DNA from: Lineus longissimus
Taxonomy: Eukaryota > Nemertea > Pilidiophora > Heteronemertea > Lineidae
Direction of reading: 5' to 3'
Length of the DNA: 64,000 nucleotides
Assembly (NCBI RefSeq): GCF_910592395.1
Contig: NC_088322.1
Coordinates: 10,783,431 to 10,847,430 of the forward strand
Positions 24,901 through 37,300 of this stretch are shown in pieces. The first letter of the stretch is position 1; the number at the start of each line of letters is the position of its first letter. A program made the position numbers and the translations under genes. The notes beneath the pieces were generated by a model, which was not told the DNA's origin, made no database searches, and saw only the letters and a list, made by a program, of their open reading frames with translations.

Positions 24901-27900
24901 ATGTCGTATAAAGTACGTGTTCATAATAATATTAGCTCGACTGTACATGCACATTGTACATTTATCATTATAACCTTGTATTTCGGACAGCGTTTATTAC
25001 GAATTCTGGAATATTTCCTCCGATTAGGTGTTGTTGTTATGAGTAACATTGTTCATACCTATACTTTTTAGCATTTTCCTGATTTATTTATTGAGTTACC
25101 TTGTTACACTTGCGCTGCGTAGACCTGCCAGTAGGGCTAAAGTAATTCCATGCAGACTTGGAATGGGCAACAAAATGCTCAAAATAGAAAATGGTTATCA
25201 CATGCAATTAAATTAAATATCATGTAAAAATATTGTAATAACCTCCTCATACTCTGCATATAGTCTTGGAAAATAAAGTTGAAATTGAAATTGAATTGAA
25301 CCGGCAGCCGAATGGGACAATGGCCAAAAGGAGTGTAGTATGCCCCTGTCGTCGGCCACATTGACTTGACGGAACGGAATGAACGGAATATATGATGGAT
25401 CATGATAAACCCATGCCTACTCGGAAAGTAAGAGCAAAGAGCAGAAAACACTTTCAGATGTCATCTGTTAAATCCCGCAGTAATGAAAAAAAAAAAATTA
25501 TTTATCAATTTATGTTGTTTCATTGTAGGGCGGTTGGTAGTCCTCTACTGATGGATCATAACAGCATTTGTAGAAAGACGAGACGCCTTGCGGGAAAACA
25601 ACGCGAGATATGTAAAAAGGAGCCAGAGATTGTGAAGGAGGTGGCGAAAGGGGCCGAGTTAGCTATTCTGGAGTGTCAGCATCAGTTTAAAGCCAGGAGG
25701 TGGAACTGCACGTCGCACAGGCGCTCCATAGGCAAGATCCTCAAGAGAGGTAAAGGTGAACAGCGCTTCCCATTTGCAGCTCGAATTGTCAAGGCGTCTC
25801 CTAACCTCATCCCCACTCCCTCCAAGCGGGAGGAAAACACATTCATTATTTCATAGTAATGAAGTACATGTGTTATGTGTTTTTGTCCCCTCTTATAGTG
25901 TTTTTCTTATCGTTCTGGCCAAAGGCACTTAGTTGAACCAGGGAATGTGACCAGATCACAGCGGTGTTGCACAACACTAGATTATCTTATTGGGCTAGGC
26001 TTAACCAGTGCTGAAGAAACAGAGTTCGCTCTTTCACTGTGCGAACTAAAGCCAGCTACCAGGGGCTGTGTACAATTACTATATGTGATCACACTATTAC
26101 CGTTTAGTGACAAGAGATCAGGCAAGTACCGTTGACCAGATTTATCTGAAAACACTAACGTTGAACTTTACCGTAGAGGTATCTGCTCGCCAAGCCTTTT
26201 ATTAGCTGCATCACTTTCGTCGCTCGGTCGGTCGATTTGGCCGATTGACTTCCCGCACTATATTGTGGTAAAAGTTCGCACAAAATATAATGAAATCATA
26301 TTTAAAAAACTCTTTCTCTAATTTTAGGATTGATATGAAGTATCATTTAGATATCAACAATTTTGGTATTAGATATTCGGCACAAAACCTATTACACAAA
26401 ATGTTATTTTAGTATCTGCCATGCTAGAAATCCTATTTCAGATACAAGGGAAGCAGCATTCGTGTACGCCATCACCGCAGCAGGGGTGCTTCACTCAGTC
26501 ACCAATGCATGCACCCAAGGAAGCCTCATGCAGTGTTCGTGCATCAACGACTACAGGGACACCCCGCCTGGTGCTGACTTTGCCTGGGGAGGATGCAACG
26601 ATAATGTCGGCTACGGCTACAACAAGTCTAAACAATTTATGGACGCGATGCCGAAAAAACGCCGTGGAGATATCAGAACGTTGATACAATTGCATAATAA
26701 CGAGGCAGGGCGACTGGTAAGTAAACGTAAGTGACTTACTTACGAGATATTCAGGTCGTTTACACGGTGGAACTTTTTTTATTCCGTTTCAGAGTGTTTC
26801 CTCTCCAGGAAAAGGAAACAAACAACAAAAATGGCAGAATAGAATTAGAAGGGGCTTACGTCTCAAAGGTTTACCTTTAATCAGCCATCCGAAAAACCTC
26901 GTTTCTTATTCCGAGATGATGTCAGGAAGACCCATATCTAGCCCATACGTACCCTACCGCCCTCAAATGGGCACTATAAGCAGGAGCGGGGGGGGGGGGC
27001 GACTAATATGCAAAGTAGGGGTACTTGGTCATGTTTGAAGTAGCAATAAGTATGTTTATCGTACAAGTATGAATAGTTTGGGCGTACTGTGAGACGGGAA
27101 GGACCCCTAATGGCGACTCCATGTATCTTTATCTTGCCTACCAGTAGCTGACTATAGAGCCCCTTTGCGTACGAATGTCCTTGGCCTTTTCTCGTCGCCT
27201 TGTTTTGAGGAACACCCTGAACAAAGTAACATGTTTTGCATTGCTTCCTGGTATACACGGCTGTATCAGCGTTATTTCGAGGAGCTCAACACCGATCGTC
27301 TAGCTGACAAGCAGCTACCTCCAGAAAACAGTGACTTCCATTTCCTCAAAGTGATTAATGACCAAGATAAAGAAATCAAGTGATAAGACTGGTTATAATA
27401 CACGTCTAGCCACTTGTTGCGCTTGTAATCATGACAGCGTTAACCGATCAACACGACCAGTAAGAGAGAGTTTAAGAGATACTGAGTAATGGCTAATGTG
27501 AAAGTACATTTTTATTTAGTGAATGGAAAACTGCTTTTTGGAAGATGCCGCGGCAATTGTTATAATTTTCTCTCAAATTGAAATAAAAGTGACCTGGATT
27601 CAAACTCGTATGTGTCTGCAGGTGCTGCGACTTATTAATCATCTGCTCATTTGCCCCAGCGGTTTAGTACCAGGTACATGCAGTTATTCAGCTGACCACA
27701 GAATATAAAGCATTGAATATGCACTACGTCATTATGCCCTTCTCCTCGCAGTCAGGCTAGCTTAATACACGGTCTATTGTCTTTTGATAAAGCCCGCTCG
27801 CACCTAAGACCAAATTCCCATTGTTCTGCTGTCTTCCCATAAGCTTATCAGGGCCAAAATGTTGATAATGTCGACCCCCACGAAAGTTCTTACAAGGGAA

Positions 27901-28402
27901 AAACATAATGAGTCGTTATATATTGTTGTGTTTATTTCAGGCCGTCCAAATGCATATGGTCAAGTGGTGTAAATGTCACGGACTATCAGGATCGTGCAGC
28001 TTGAAAACGTGTTGGAAAAAAATGCCGCAATTTGACACTGTAGGAAACCGCTTAAAGGGTGGATTTGACGGGGCTATAAAGGTAATAGGGTCAAATGATG
28101 GGGAGGAACTGCTTCCATTTGGGGACACAATCAAGCCACATATGTCCAAAGACCTCATATACGGCGAGGACTCGCCCAACTTCTGCCGTGCGTACCGCCG
28201 CGCGGGATCTTTGGGAACGAGTGGCAGGGACTGCGACCCGAACTCACTCGGGGTCGGTGGCTGTGATATTTTATGCTGTGGCAGGGGATATCGGAAATAC
28301 CAGCAAACTCTGAATGAGAATTGTCACTGTGTATTCAAGTGGTGTTGTGAGGTAAAGTGTGATATATGCACTGTTACTAAGACGATTTATAAATGCGTAT
28401 GA
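21983..28402 (+). CDS. Wnt6: Wnt6, secreted Wnt ligand (4 exons, 343 aa)
   Basis: This is a secreted lipid-modified morphogen that signals through Frizzled/LRP. Exons are 21983-22056, 25529-25749, 26442-26716 and 27941-28402; they total 1032 nt and close in frame. Exon 1 is a 24-residue signal peptide ending GLWW, and the exon 1/2 join gives the Wnt6-typical GLWWAVGSPL. Then come SICRKTRRLAGKQREICK, ECQHQFKARRWNCTSH, TREAAFVYAITAAGVLHSV, the [18 protein letters not shown] helix, CKCHGLSGSC with palmitoleoylation Ser206, and the C-terminal Cys-knot from DSPNFC through DILCCGRGY to the final Cys. The IGSNDG..LLP and ..DIKT-type insert pattern matches Wnt6 rather than Wnt10. The start at 21983 is the only in-frame Met after a stop at 21920. 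Its neighbours are the divergent SLC22 gene and the convergent EF-hand gene. Confidence 0.95.
24400..24476. repeat. Segment shared with the foldback spacer at 44 kb
   Basis: Within Wnt6 intron 1, 24449-24475 (aagtcgctgttctcaacctc followed by cctatc) is identical to part of 44297-44322. The preceding 50 bp (atgga.atgtacacac, agttttatc.gtat.cgta) is also related. It is part of a dispersed element whose limits I cannot define. Confidence 0.5.
25916..26138. mobile_element. MITE-like element, family B, in Wnt6 intron 2
   Basis: It begins tggccaaaggcacttagttg and ends with a degraded inverted version (aagtaccgttgacca). The left about 105 bp, including 20 bp outside the element, match the reverse complement of 29295-29395, with shared gatcaca, gtgtt..acaacactagattatctt and ttgaaccagg(g)aatg strings. 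There is no coding capacity. Confidence 0.65.
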
Positions 28403-28690
28403 CGGGATTACAAACTGTATTGCGCGTAGCACTAGTGGATGTTATTTGAGGCATTGATGGTTCAAGCTGTGAGAACAGCGACGATGATCGATGTTCGAAG
28501 TTAGTAGAGAGGTTCACAGTTTGATCTGAGAACGAGAGCGAAACCGAGCTGGTACGTTGACGACGGATATCGCGTTGCCTGTTGTAGATTCAGTGAAACT
28601 ATAGGTGACATTAAAGTCTGGTATGCCTAGGAACAAGACTTCATACAGACTAGTCTTTATGAATGCTTGCTAGGAACAATAATACAGACC

Positions 28691-28696
28691 AATAAA
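28691..28696 (+). terminator. Candidate Wnt6 polyadenylation signal
   Basis: An AATAAA lies 289 nt after the Wnt6 stop codon, followed by AT-rich sequence. It is the first canonical hexamer I noticed downstream; it is not proven used. Confidence 0.4.
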
Positions 28697-29172
28697 CTTG
28701 ACTTGATGAACTCATCCAGATCAATACCTGAACCTCTCTTCTTGTCAACTCTGTGGCGGTGAAGAGGGTGATCTTCATGACACTTAGCGTTTCCTTCTAA
28801 TGCCTGGCTTAATATTTCCAGATATTGTCTAAGATAGAGCTGGGCAATGTCCAGAATGATGGGTATTTGTATATCTCGTAAAGTAATATTTGAATTTTAT
28901 ACGTTTTGCACTACGTTGTGTCTTGAATATTTCAATCGGACTTTATCATGAACTTGAGCACGGTGGTGAAGGTATCGGTTTTTGCGTGTGAAAAATGCGT
29001 GCTTACCCGGAGAGAAAATTACGACATGAAAAAAACATACAGATGATTATTTCATTTTGAGGGGCGGGAAGGCCCGCATTTATCATTTTTACCCCTCCAG
29101 CACTGTAATGGGAGGCCTTGTTTCTATTGTGTTGCAAAGGTAAACAAATACCTTTACCCACCGTGTTGAGCG

Positions 29173-29373
29173 TGGCCAAAGGTACTAAGTGAGATTACAA
29201 ACAGTGATGTTACACAGCTCTATAGGCAGCCGGTGTCAAAGTTGACCGGCTTTAGTTGACAGCATGAAAGACCTTTGGTTAATTCGAAGATAATCTAGTG
29301 TTGTTAAACACCACTATCTTTTGGTAAATGTGATCTGGCCGCATTCCTGGGTTCAACTAAGTATCTTTGGCCA
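29173..29373. mobile_element. MITE-like element, family B, 3' of Wnt6
   Basis: The element is 201 bp, starting tggccaaaggtactaagt and ending acttagta(t)ctttggcca-like in inverted orientation. It carries an internal inverted pair, gtgttgttaaacacc, near 29307. It is the reverse-orientation relative of 25916-26138 in the Wnt6 intron. No clear target-site duplication is visible. Confidence 0.7.
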
Positions 29374-30990
29374 GAACGATGTGAAAAACACTATACTATT
29401 CCATGAAATGTGTACAGGCTCCGCCAAATGTAGACTGGCGATGCATGGGTATTTCTTTCCTCACATAATGGTCGCCGCACACTTAGCGATTAATTGCAAC
29501 TCGGCGGTCGATTGCAACAAGTGAACTTGCAATGAATCGCTCCCTGTGCGATCCCCAGTTGCAGTCAGCTGCAATGAATTGCGTAGTGTGGGATTACAAA
29601 TGTAACCTTCTTAATTTAATCTCCGTGTTATCATGTAAATATTGGTCTAATAAATATTCAGTGGTACAAAGTTACGAGTGCCGCGTAAATGTATCAACAC
29701 AAGGCTTGGTGGCACGACAGCCTTCCTTAGTTCGTAATTCATCGTTCTAAGAGATTGCGAAACCTGCTTAACTTCATCTGCACTTTTCTCCGTTTACTGT
29801 TATTTTACGGTTTATTTGGTGCATCGCCAAGAAACCATCACACATAGATCCATGTATAAGTTGACAACACTTTTCGTTCTTGAACAACTACCCAATGATA
29901 ACTGATGGCGAGTTGAACTACAGGCTAGAGAGTGCCATTCTATCATTATCTGATCCATGACCGGTGATGAATAATGGCACCCGACCCACCATCGACTTGT
30001 GGTTGGATCTGATTGCGGAATCCGGGGCTTCGATATCCCAGAGGACGATACCCTCACAATATTAATAGGACATTTGGCTCTAGTTGCTTACATTGACTAA
30101 TGATAGATTTCCTTTAATAGCCTTTGGGGACCACTAGTAATTTGTACCCGACTAGACAACCTATATATTAGTAGTTATATCGGGTGGCGTCAAAAAGTTG
30201 TTCAGTTTTATACTGCACCAGCAATGTACCCCGTCGGGTTTCCGAGTGTAACCCCCTCATTGTTTGCGAACGTTAAAACTCAGCGGAAATATAAGAAAAC
30301 GTGTCGGTCTAACTAAAAGGTCATGGTCTCTGTCTGTCTATTGTAGGGAATCACTGAAATATGGGAACTAACAAGTGTTGCGCTGGAAGTCATGCGACAT
30401 AGAGGCCAGCCTGAAATGTTGACGCTCAATCTTAATCAGGATGCCGATGGAATTGTCCTAGATCTAAACGTGTCAGATATCAGCGCAAAGGCAAGGATGA
30501 GTACACAGCAAAAAGACGACGAGCGATTTGATGAAAATCACGATCTTTTTTTATTTGGTCATTTTTGTCACTGTAAAAATATTTGTAAGCTTATGTTATG
30601 CGTTTCAAATATCTTTGTACAAGTACGTGTACATGTAAGTGTTGCACCCAAACATGACAAGGTGCAAATGTCCTCATTGTTGCTCACGTGATCATAGGTT
30701 CTACCTCGGTGAATAACGTCGATATTAATTAGTACAGTGTATTATGCGTCCCTGCGACAATGGAGGGGTTCAGAATTCGATAGAAGAACGGGAATGAGAG
30801 ATTCTTTTGAAAGCATGTGGACTGTTTTTTTAAGCGCTTCTAGACATTAGAGATATTGGAGACAAAATGTTTCATTCCATTTCTGACAACAGGTAATGCT
30901 ACATTCGCCATCAAAATGCCACATTGTGTTCGTTCGTAGATCAGAATCGGAACCTCTCTATTGCTGACGCAAGCACGTGATACCTTTATA

Positions 30991-30998
30991 TGACGTCA
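30991..30998. promoter_or_regulatory. Perfect CRE palindrome TGACGTCA
   Basis: This is a full cAMP-response-element palindrome about 360 bp downstream of the EF-hand stop codon. The same octamer occurs upstream of two GPCR copies. Function is unknown; one octamer alone can arise by chance in 64 kb. Confidence 0.25.
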
Positions 30999-31358
30999 TA
31001 GATTGACTTTCTGTCATTTGTATGCCAATCAAGGCCTGGTGTTAATAGACCAAGATTGCGATTATGGCGTCATCTGGACGCAATGCATAGGAAAAACAAA
31101 GTATATGTCCTTGTCCGTGCTTGCTGTTATCGATGTATTTAAGTAAATCGGATTCCCGGAAGCCCAATTCCTCTGTTTCCGTCGACGTTTCGTTCTTGAT
31201 TCGACGCGGGCAAAAATATGCCCGCTGCAGTGTAATAAGGCCGCATGACACAGTATCTTAGTTTAGGTGTAGATGTTAATGGCTCTATTACTGAATATGT
31301 TAACTTGTAGTACATAGTTGTATATAGGATGTAGCGCAGTCTTTTTCATCGATCCTGT

Positions 31359-34300
31359 TTACTTCTCCGCCAGGGCCTTGTTAAAGAGCTTCTCCATCAG
31401 ATCTGAAAGTCAGCAGAAAGTATTAGAAATACGGTCGTTCACTGTGAGAGTTCTACTTCCATTGAACGAAACTGTTTCAGAAATGCAGCAGCCATCTACA
31501 TGTTCGTGCATGACCCGTTGCGTGATCGTGAAGACTCTACCATACCGCCTCTGAGGAGTGCTGCCTGGCAAACACCTGATGCTACCTGGCGAACACCTGA
31601 AGCGCTGGGCAAACTCTGAAGAAGAAATAAAAAAAGGAAGAACAATTCAGAGGACCCCCAGGACACCTCTCTATTAACGACACAACTTTACTGTTTAATA
31701 GAGATGATCTACTGCACTTACCATCGACCTTGATACGATCCGCGGAAGGGTCTGTCAGGAATGTGCCGATGACGGCATCCGCGTACATCTCGTCAGTGAG
31801 TTGGCATTTCTCTCCGAGCCAGCTGATCAGCTCAGCCCTGCTCATCACACAATCACCGTCAGAGTTGTGGGCGTGAAGCGACAAGAAAAACTTTTCGAAT
31901 ATTTCACTCCTGAACCATTCGTCCGCGCTGACCTGACCGTCATTGTCTGCAGAGAGAAAAACGTAACTTTTTAAATTTGATGTGAGAGCATGCGTAACAG
32001 CTGTAAAAAGTTGGATCATTCGGTCATCCAAAAGGTATTAGGACAATGACCCCGTTATACGCACGGTGATTTGTCAAAAATGGCTACGAACTGGACACCT
32101 ATATCGGACCTTATACGTACTGATAACGTTTACACACTACGGTCGTCCCCAGTTCTTTTAAAAAAAAAATTTTTTATTGAATTTAATCTGCTAGTGTCGT
32201 GTTGTTTATGAATGAAAAAGACAACACATATGAAAATTTAAGAGAGCAGTAATTTATCAAGTTCGCCGTAAACTTACTGACGTCCGCTTTATCTATTCCT
32301 TCCAACCTCTTTGGGAGTAGTACTTTGAACATGTCACAGCTGTAAAGGGAGTGGAGTTCATCCTCGGCCTGTTTCTTAGCGACTTCCTTTGTTATGGTCG
32401 TACTATTGCCGGCGAGCTTCTTGAACTCCTCTAGGAGAGCTGAAATCAAAATTATTTTAAAGGGGATATCCTATGAATTACCAGGTCATTCTCTCCGTAG
32501 CTTACTCAAAAAGTACTGTTAAAGAAAGTCACGCCCCCAACCAGTTAATTCCATGATCGCGCAAAGCAAAAACTAAGGCAAACATGCTCTGACTCTGGCT
32601 TAAATTTATACACTTGTTCATGTAATGTGACACTGATAATGATATCTCTATATTGATAGCACGTGTAAATGTCTTCTAAGTCGACATTTGAATGTATTAC
32701 ACGCAGGCAGTCACGTGACAACGAGACAGGTCATGTGACTAGTGGTCACGTGACAAAGAGGCACTGTATCTTAGCCCGGAGACTCGACACCAGCTTTCGT
32801 TTTTTTCTAATACGGGTAGATGGAAAACCGATCGTCACTTACCTTTTTCCTCTTTCTCAGACAGGGCGAAGTTGTCTTTGATTGCCTCGATCACTCTGCC
32901 GACGAGGACATCATCGGCTGGGAATGCTACCTCGCAGAGGCGTAGGGCGAAATCTGAAAACGGAAATAATTTTGTTGGAAATTAAGTAGATTGAATAAAC
33001 AATACTAGCATATACCCGTGCTCTGCACGGAGTTGTTGGGAACTGTGAACGCAACGGCCAAGGAGGAAATATTGCGACGTCAACAACACGGACATGGTTT
33101 GGGTTGTTTTGTTAGCTGTTTAGTGGTTAAGTGTGCAATGGTTTGAAACAAAACATCATCCAAAATGCACTTTTTGATGCATTAAGGTAAGGAAATACGG
33201 TACTGTCCTGTTTGGGCAATATTGATGACTATGTCACAAAAAAAGCAAGGCCATTGAGCGCGTAATAAAGTCGAAGTTCGCGCGACAAAAATCTCCAACT
33301 GTGAAATAATATATAAGATGCTTTTCTCATGTCACAGTGAGTGTGGCTGTCACACCCCATGCAGTGAACCGGAGCAGTGTATAAAAGAACATAGAATCTT
33401 TTCCCCTGGACATTCTATCCTAGGACATTTCAAACTCGTATGTGGGGTGGTCAGTGACCAAACCAAATTGAGCGAAATAATTCGGAATAAGCCGGTTGGG
33501 GTTCATGGTGAAGAAGCTACTTACTCCATGTATCAAGTTCCACTCCAACGTCTTTTTCGTCTTTCATACCATTCATCACTGCGCTAGCGTACAGGTCCAA
33601 ATCGCCCTCGAGTCCAAGGTCCTTCCTTATCCAGGCCACCAGCTCTTCCTTGCTAAGCTTGCCGTCGCCGCCATCCCACTGTTGCATCAAAGCGTTCATT
33701 ATCTTGTCACTAATCTTATTGAATTCGAATTCAGTCAAAGTGATCTTGCCGTCCTTTGCTGAATAATGAAACATACCTCATCAAAAACATTGAAAGTCGA
33801 ACTCACGATAAAAAACATGCCTTTACTGAAAAATGTCATGTACATTTCAGTACAAACCTGACGTAAAAGCATTTACTAATCTTTATTCATATCACCATAA
33901 AGGATCCTCTATGATATCACCCATTGCATTTGTCATGAAGCCGAGTTATAAGCGTAGTGCTGATGATCGCATTGCCATGAATGATCCATCTTGGGCAAAA
34001 AAAATTGTTTGGTGTAAGCCGGGCTTGCAAAATAGTCACTTCCAAAAGACTTACACTTTCACGTTGGTCATTTTAATGAATCACATAATCGACTTACATC
34101 TATCCTGGCTCTTCATCGCATCGACTTTTGCCATAACGGTTCCATCAACCGTGTTTTTCCAAAATTCTTTAGGCATTCCACTCGCTTCAAAATTTTCTAC
34201 GACAACTTTCTTTGCTATATTCTGATATGCGTCCATATCGAGGAAGTCCTTATCACCACACAAGGCTTTAAATTCATCCGCGCATGCTAAAAAAGAAGGA

Positions 34301-37300
34301 AAATGTAATGATTGGGGCAAATATTTATGATAACAATAATAATATGTAGTTCCTAAAGGTTTTTTAATTTTTGAAAAACCTAAAATCTACGACAACTTTC
34401 ATTGCTATATTCTTATATGCGTTCACACTGAGGAAGTCCTTATCACCACACAAGGCTTTAAATTCATCCGCGCATGCTAAAAAAGAAGGAAAATGTAATG
34501 ATTGGGGCAAGTATTCATGATAACAATAATGATAGTTCCTAAAGGTTTTTTAATTTTTGAAAAACCTAAAATGGTTTTTCGACCTACACAAATATGCATA
34601 AGTAGCTTCTTCAGCGAAGTGAGACACCTGAGAGTGTTTTCACAATTTGAGGCTTCTCGGTTTACCAAAAAACCGTACGGGCAGCATACGTGTATTGTCG
34701 ACTAAAAAATATTTGTTTATGAATGGATTTTCAGTCGTTCAAGGACCTTTAATTCTAAGAGCGTGTCACTGGATTCGGCCTTTTCCCTACTGGTTTATAT
34801 GCCTTGGACCCCTTCAGCGTATGCTATTTTCACAATTAATGCTTTTAGACACCACCCAATGAAACAGCTATTGCCAATTCATGGCACCCAGTGATTCTCT
34901 TAGCGCCCCTTGGCGCTGAAGATCAGGAGCTGATCGCCGAACATTCGATTGGTCAAGCGTTGGGAGTGAATCCGCCGTGCGGTTTTGTAGCAAATACCTC
35001 ATAAAATATATGTTTTGATGCTATGCGCTGTAATACTTAATCAAAGTCTGTCAATGAATTATTGAAATGAGACTCTGGTTTAATAAAAAATATGTTAAAC
35101 TATTGTACCGTATTCATCAGGACTTTAAAATTCGACATTGTGTTGTCGTGTGAAATTGGGGTGTCGAGATCATCAGAAAAGGACTGTGATTTATTTCCGA
35201 GAGGGACTGTACGTACCTTTCTTGTCATCGCCAGATAAGTTATACCTCTTGTGTACTGCCTGGATTACCTCTTTTAGGCGCGACGCATCCGATGGAAATG
35301 CCCTGTTGAACAGCCCAGTCACCAAAGCTGAAACCAATTAAGTACACTTGAGTGCCATATTTTCGCGGATTTTGTTAATAACCTAAATTTGCGGAGACAA
35401 AAATTGCGAAAATTATTTTTTTATTCATAAATTTTCGCGAATCGCGGAAATTATTAATCAACAGAGTAATGAATACATTGCCCAATTCGTTAAAGCAACG
35501 ACAATTGTCAGTTTTTGGTCAAAGGGAGAACATATGTACGCCATTGTTACATCCTGTATCCTTTGTTTGTCGTGCAATTCTGGTAACCACACCTACTATG
35601 TATAGGGATGACCCCATGCAATGGTACCATACTGAAGAGTTTCATATTCTGTTTTTGCTACATTGGGTGGTACGTTTTGGTGGCATTAACAACTCTAGTT
35701 TCACGCCAACAACAGTCAAACCCGTGCCCGTGCATTGGCTTCGTAAAATTTCTGATATTAAAATCTCATTGTCTTCCTTAAAGGTATACATTTGTATTGA
35801 GGGTACAAGAAGTTAACCCGTTGAAATGTTATCTTACCACGGCCACTCAATTCCTGTGCGCCCTCTTCCATGAATTCGTGGATGACTGCATCCACGTAAT
35901 CTTCCGTGTCCTCGGTCAGTCTAAGTTTCTCGGCGACCCAAGGGATCAGCTCCGCACGGTCCGCAACATTGTCACCATCGGTGTTGTAATCCAACAAGGA
36001 GGCAAGCAGCCTACTGTAACTTGTAACCCCGAGGAATTCTCCCAGGGTAACTGTACCATCGGCATCTGTAAAATTTATAAAAATTGATTAGAGTCAACAT
36101 TCTCAGCACCTTTCTTTCAGAACTTTGTACATTGGCCGCCAAAAAGACAGCAGAGCAAGGTAAATTTAGGCCTCGATCGGTGTGAGCGGGATTGGTTTGA
36201 AGACAACAGACTGTGTAGTATTTTGCAAGGTCTGGGTTCTTTGAACTACGATCTCGAGGAAAACGTAATGGCAACAAGACGTAATGTTGCTGTTTAGGTG
36301 ACTGACAATGCTGCCAGACCTTGCGTATCACATTGGTCGACTTACTTCTGTCTATATCATGGAACCTGCTCATCCGGTTGTTGACCGCATGCCGAAGGTC
36401 ACCACGGGTTTGCTTGCCGAAAGGTAGCCCCTTCAGGTAGCCCCGGACGTACTCCATATACTCCGCCCTTGTGACGGATTGGCGGCCGTTGGATGACTTC
36501 ATGAATGCCTCGGTTTGAACTGAAACAGAATAGAAAAAATGTCATTGCATACTGCCATCCACACTTAAAAATATCATAACGGGGTAACTAACATTTGTTG
36601 AGGTGTTGTGCTGGTATTTCAGCTTCATATACTTACATTCCCGTTCCGCAGGGCTGATGGAGAAGATAGTCATAACTGCTTCAACCACTTTGGCGACACG
36701 TTCGTGGGCAGAGGGGCAGATAAGTGCGAAGAGACCATCGATCACATCTGAAATTATTAACAGGATGACGGAATTGTAAATTGTGACTGGTTAAAATTGT
36801 ATAACGGATGCTTTAGATTTGATGAAAGAAAAGACCGAGCTGGCGGTCCTTCGTTGTCTCAATGAACAACCTGTTGTTGGACCAAAAATGCGTGCAAAAA
36901 CCAGAGGCTCCAGCGGAGGCTTGTGGACGTAACTTACAGTCTATCCATTGGAGCGGTCCTGGTTTGAAAACCAAGGACCTACGACAGACAGCGAGTAGAG
37001 GTGCGACTATAAAGGTTTCAGAGTGAGCGTCTGCCATCAAATTAAAATCTGGCGGTCATTGGTTGCGATGACCACCGCAAACGTTTTTCGTCGCATGCAA
37101 TCATAATTGTAGGTCGTTTAACAAATGTCGATCGTTTGCGGGCGGTTAAAAACTCATGGAATTTCTCTCTGAGAAGAAATCCAGGACAGAACATCTCATG
37201 TATAGAAGTCATTTCAATGAATTGCATATGATGGTAATGACAAAGTTCCGTTTTTAGCATTTAAACTTACCCTGTGTGATCAGATCTTTCTCTGCAGGCC

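Larger units (their letters stand above)
28403..31358. other. Convergent intergenic region, Wnt6 / EF-hand gene
   Basis: This contains the Wnt6 3' UTR, a family B inverted-repeat element (29173-29373), a fragment of family A (about 29715-29762, ending gcgaaacctgct) and a perfect CRE palindrome at 30991-30998. No coding exon is supported. Confidence 0.5.

Noticed and set aside
31463-31620. Alternative terminal exon of the EF-hand gene after the acceptor at about 31620
   Set aside because: It gives a low-complexity, Cys- and Arg-rich tail unlike the modules, whereas the exon at 31359-31402 continues the repeated linker pattern and ends in a stop.
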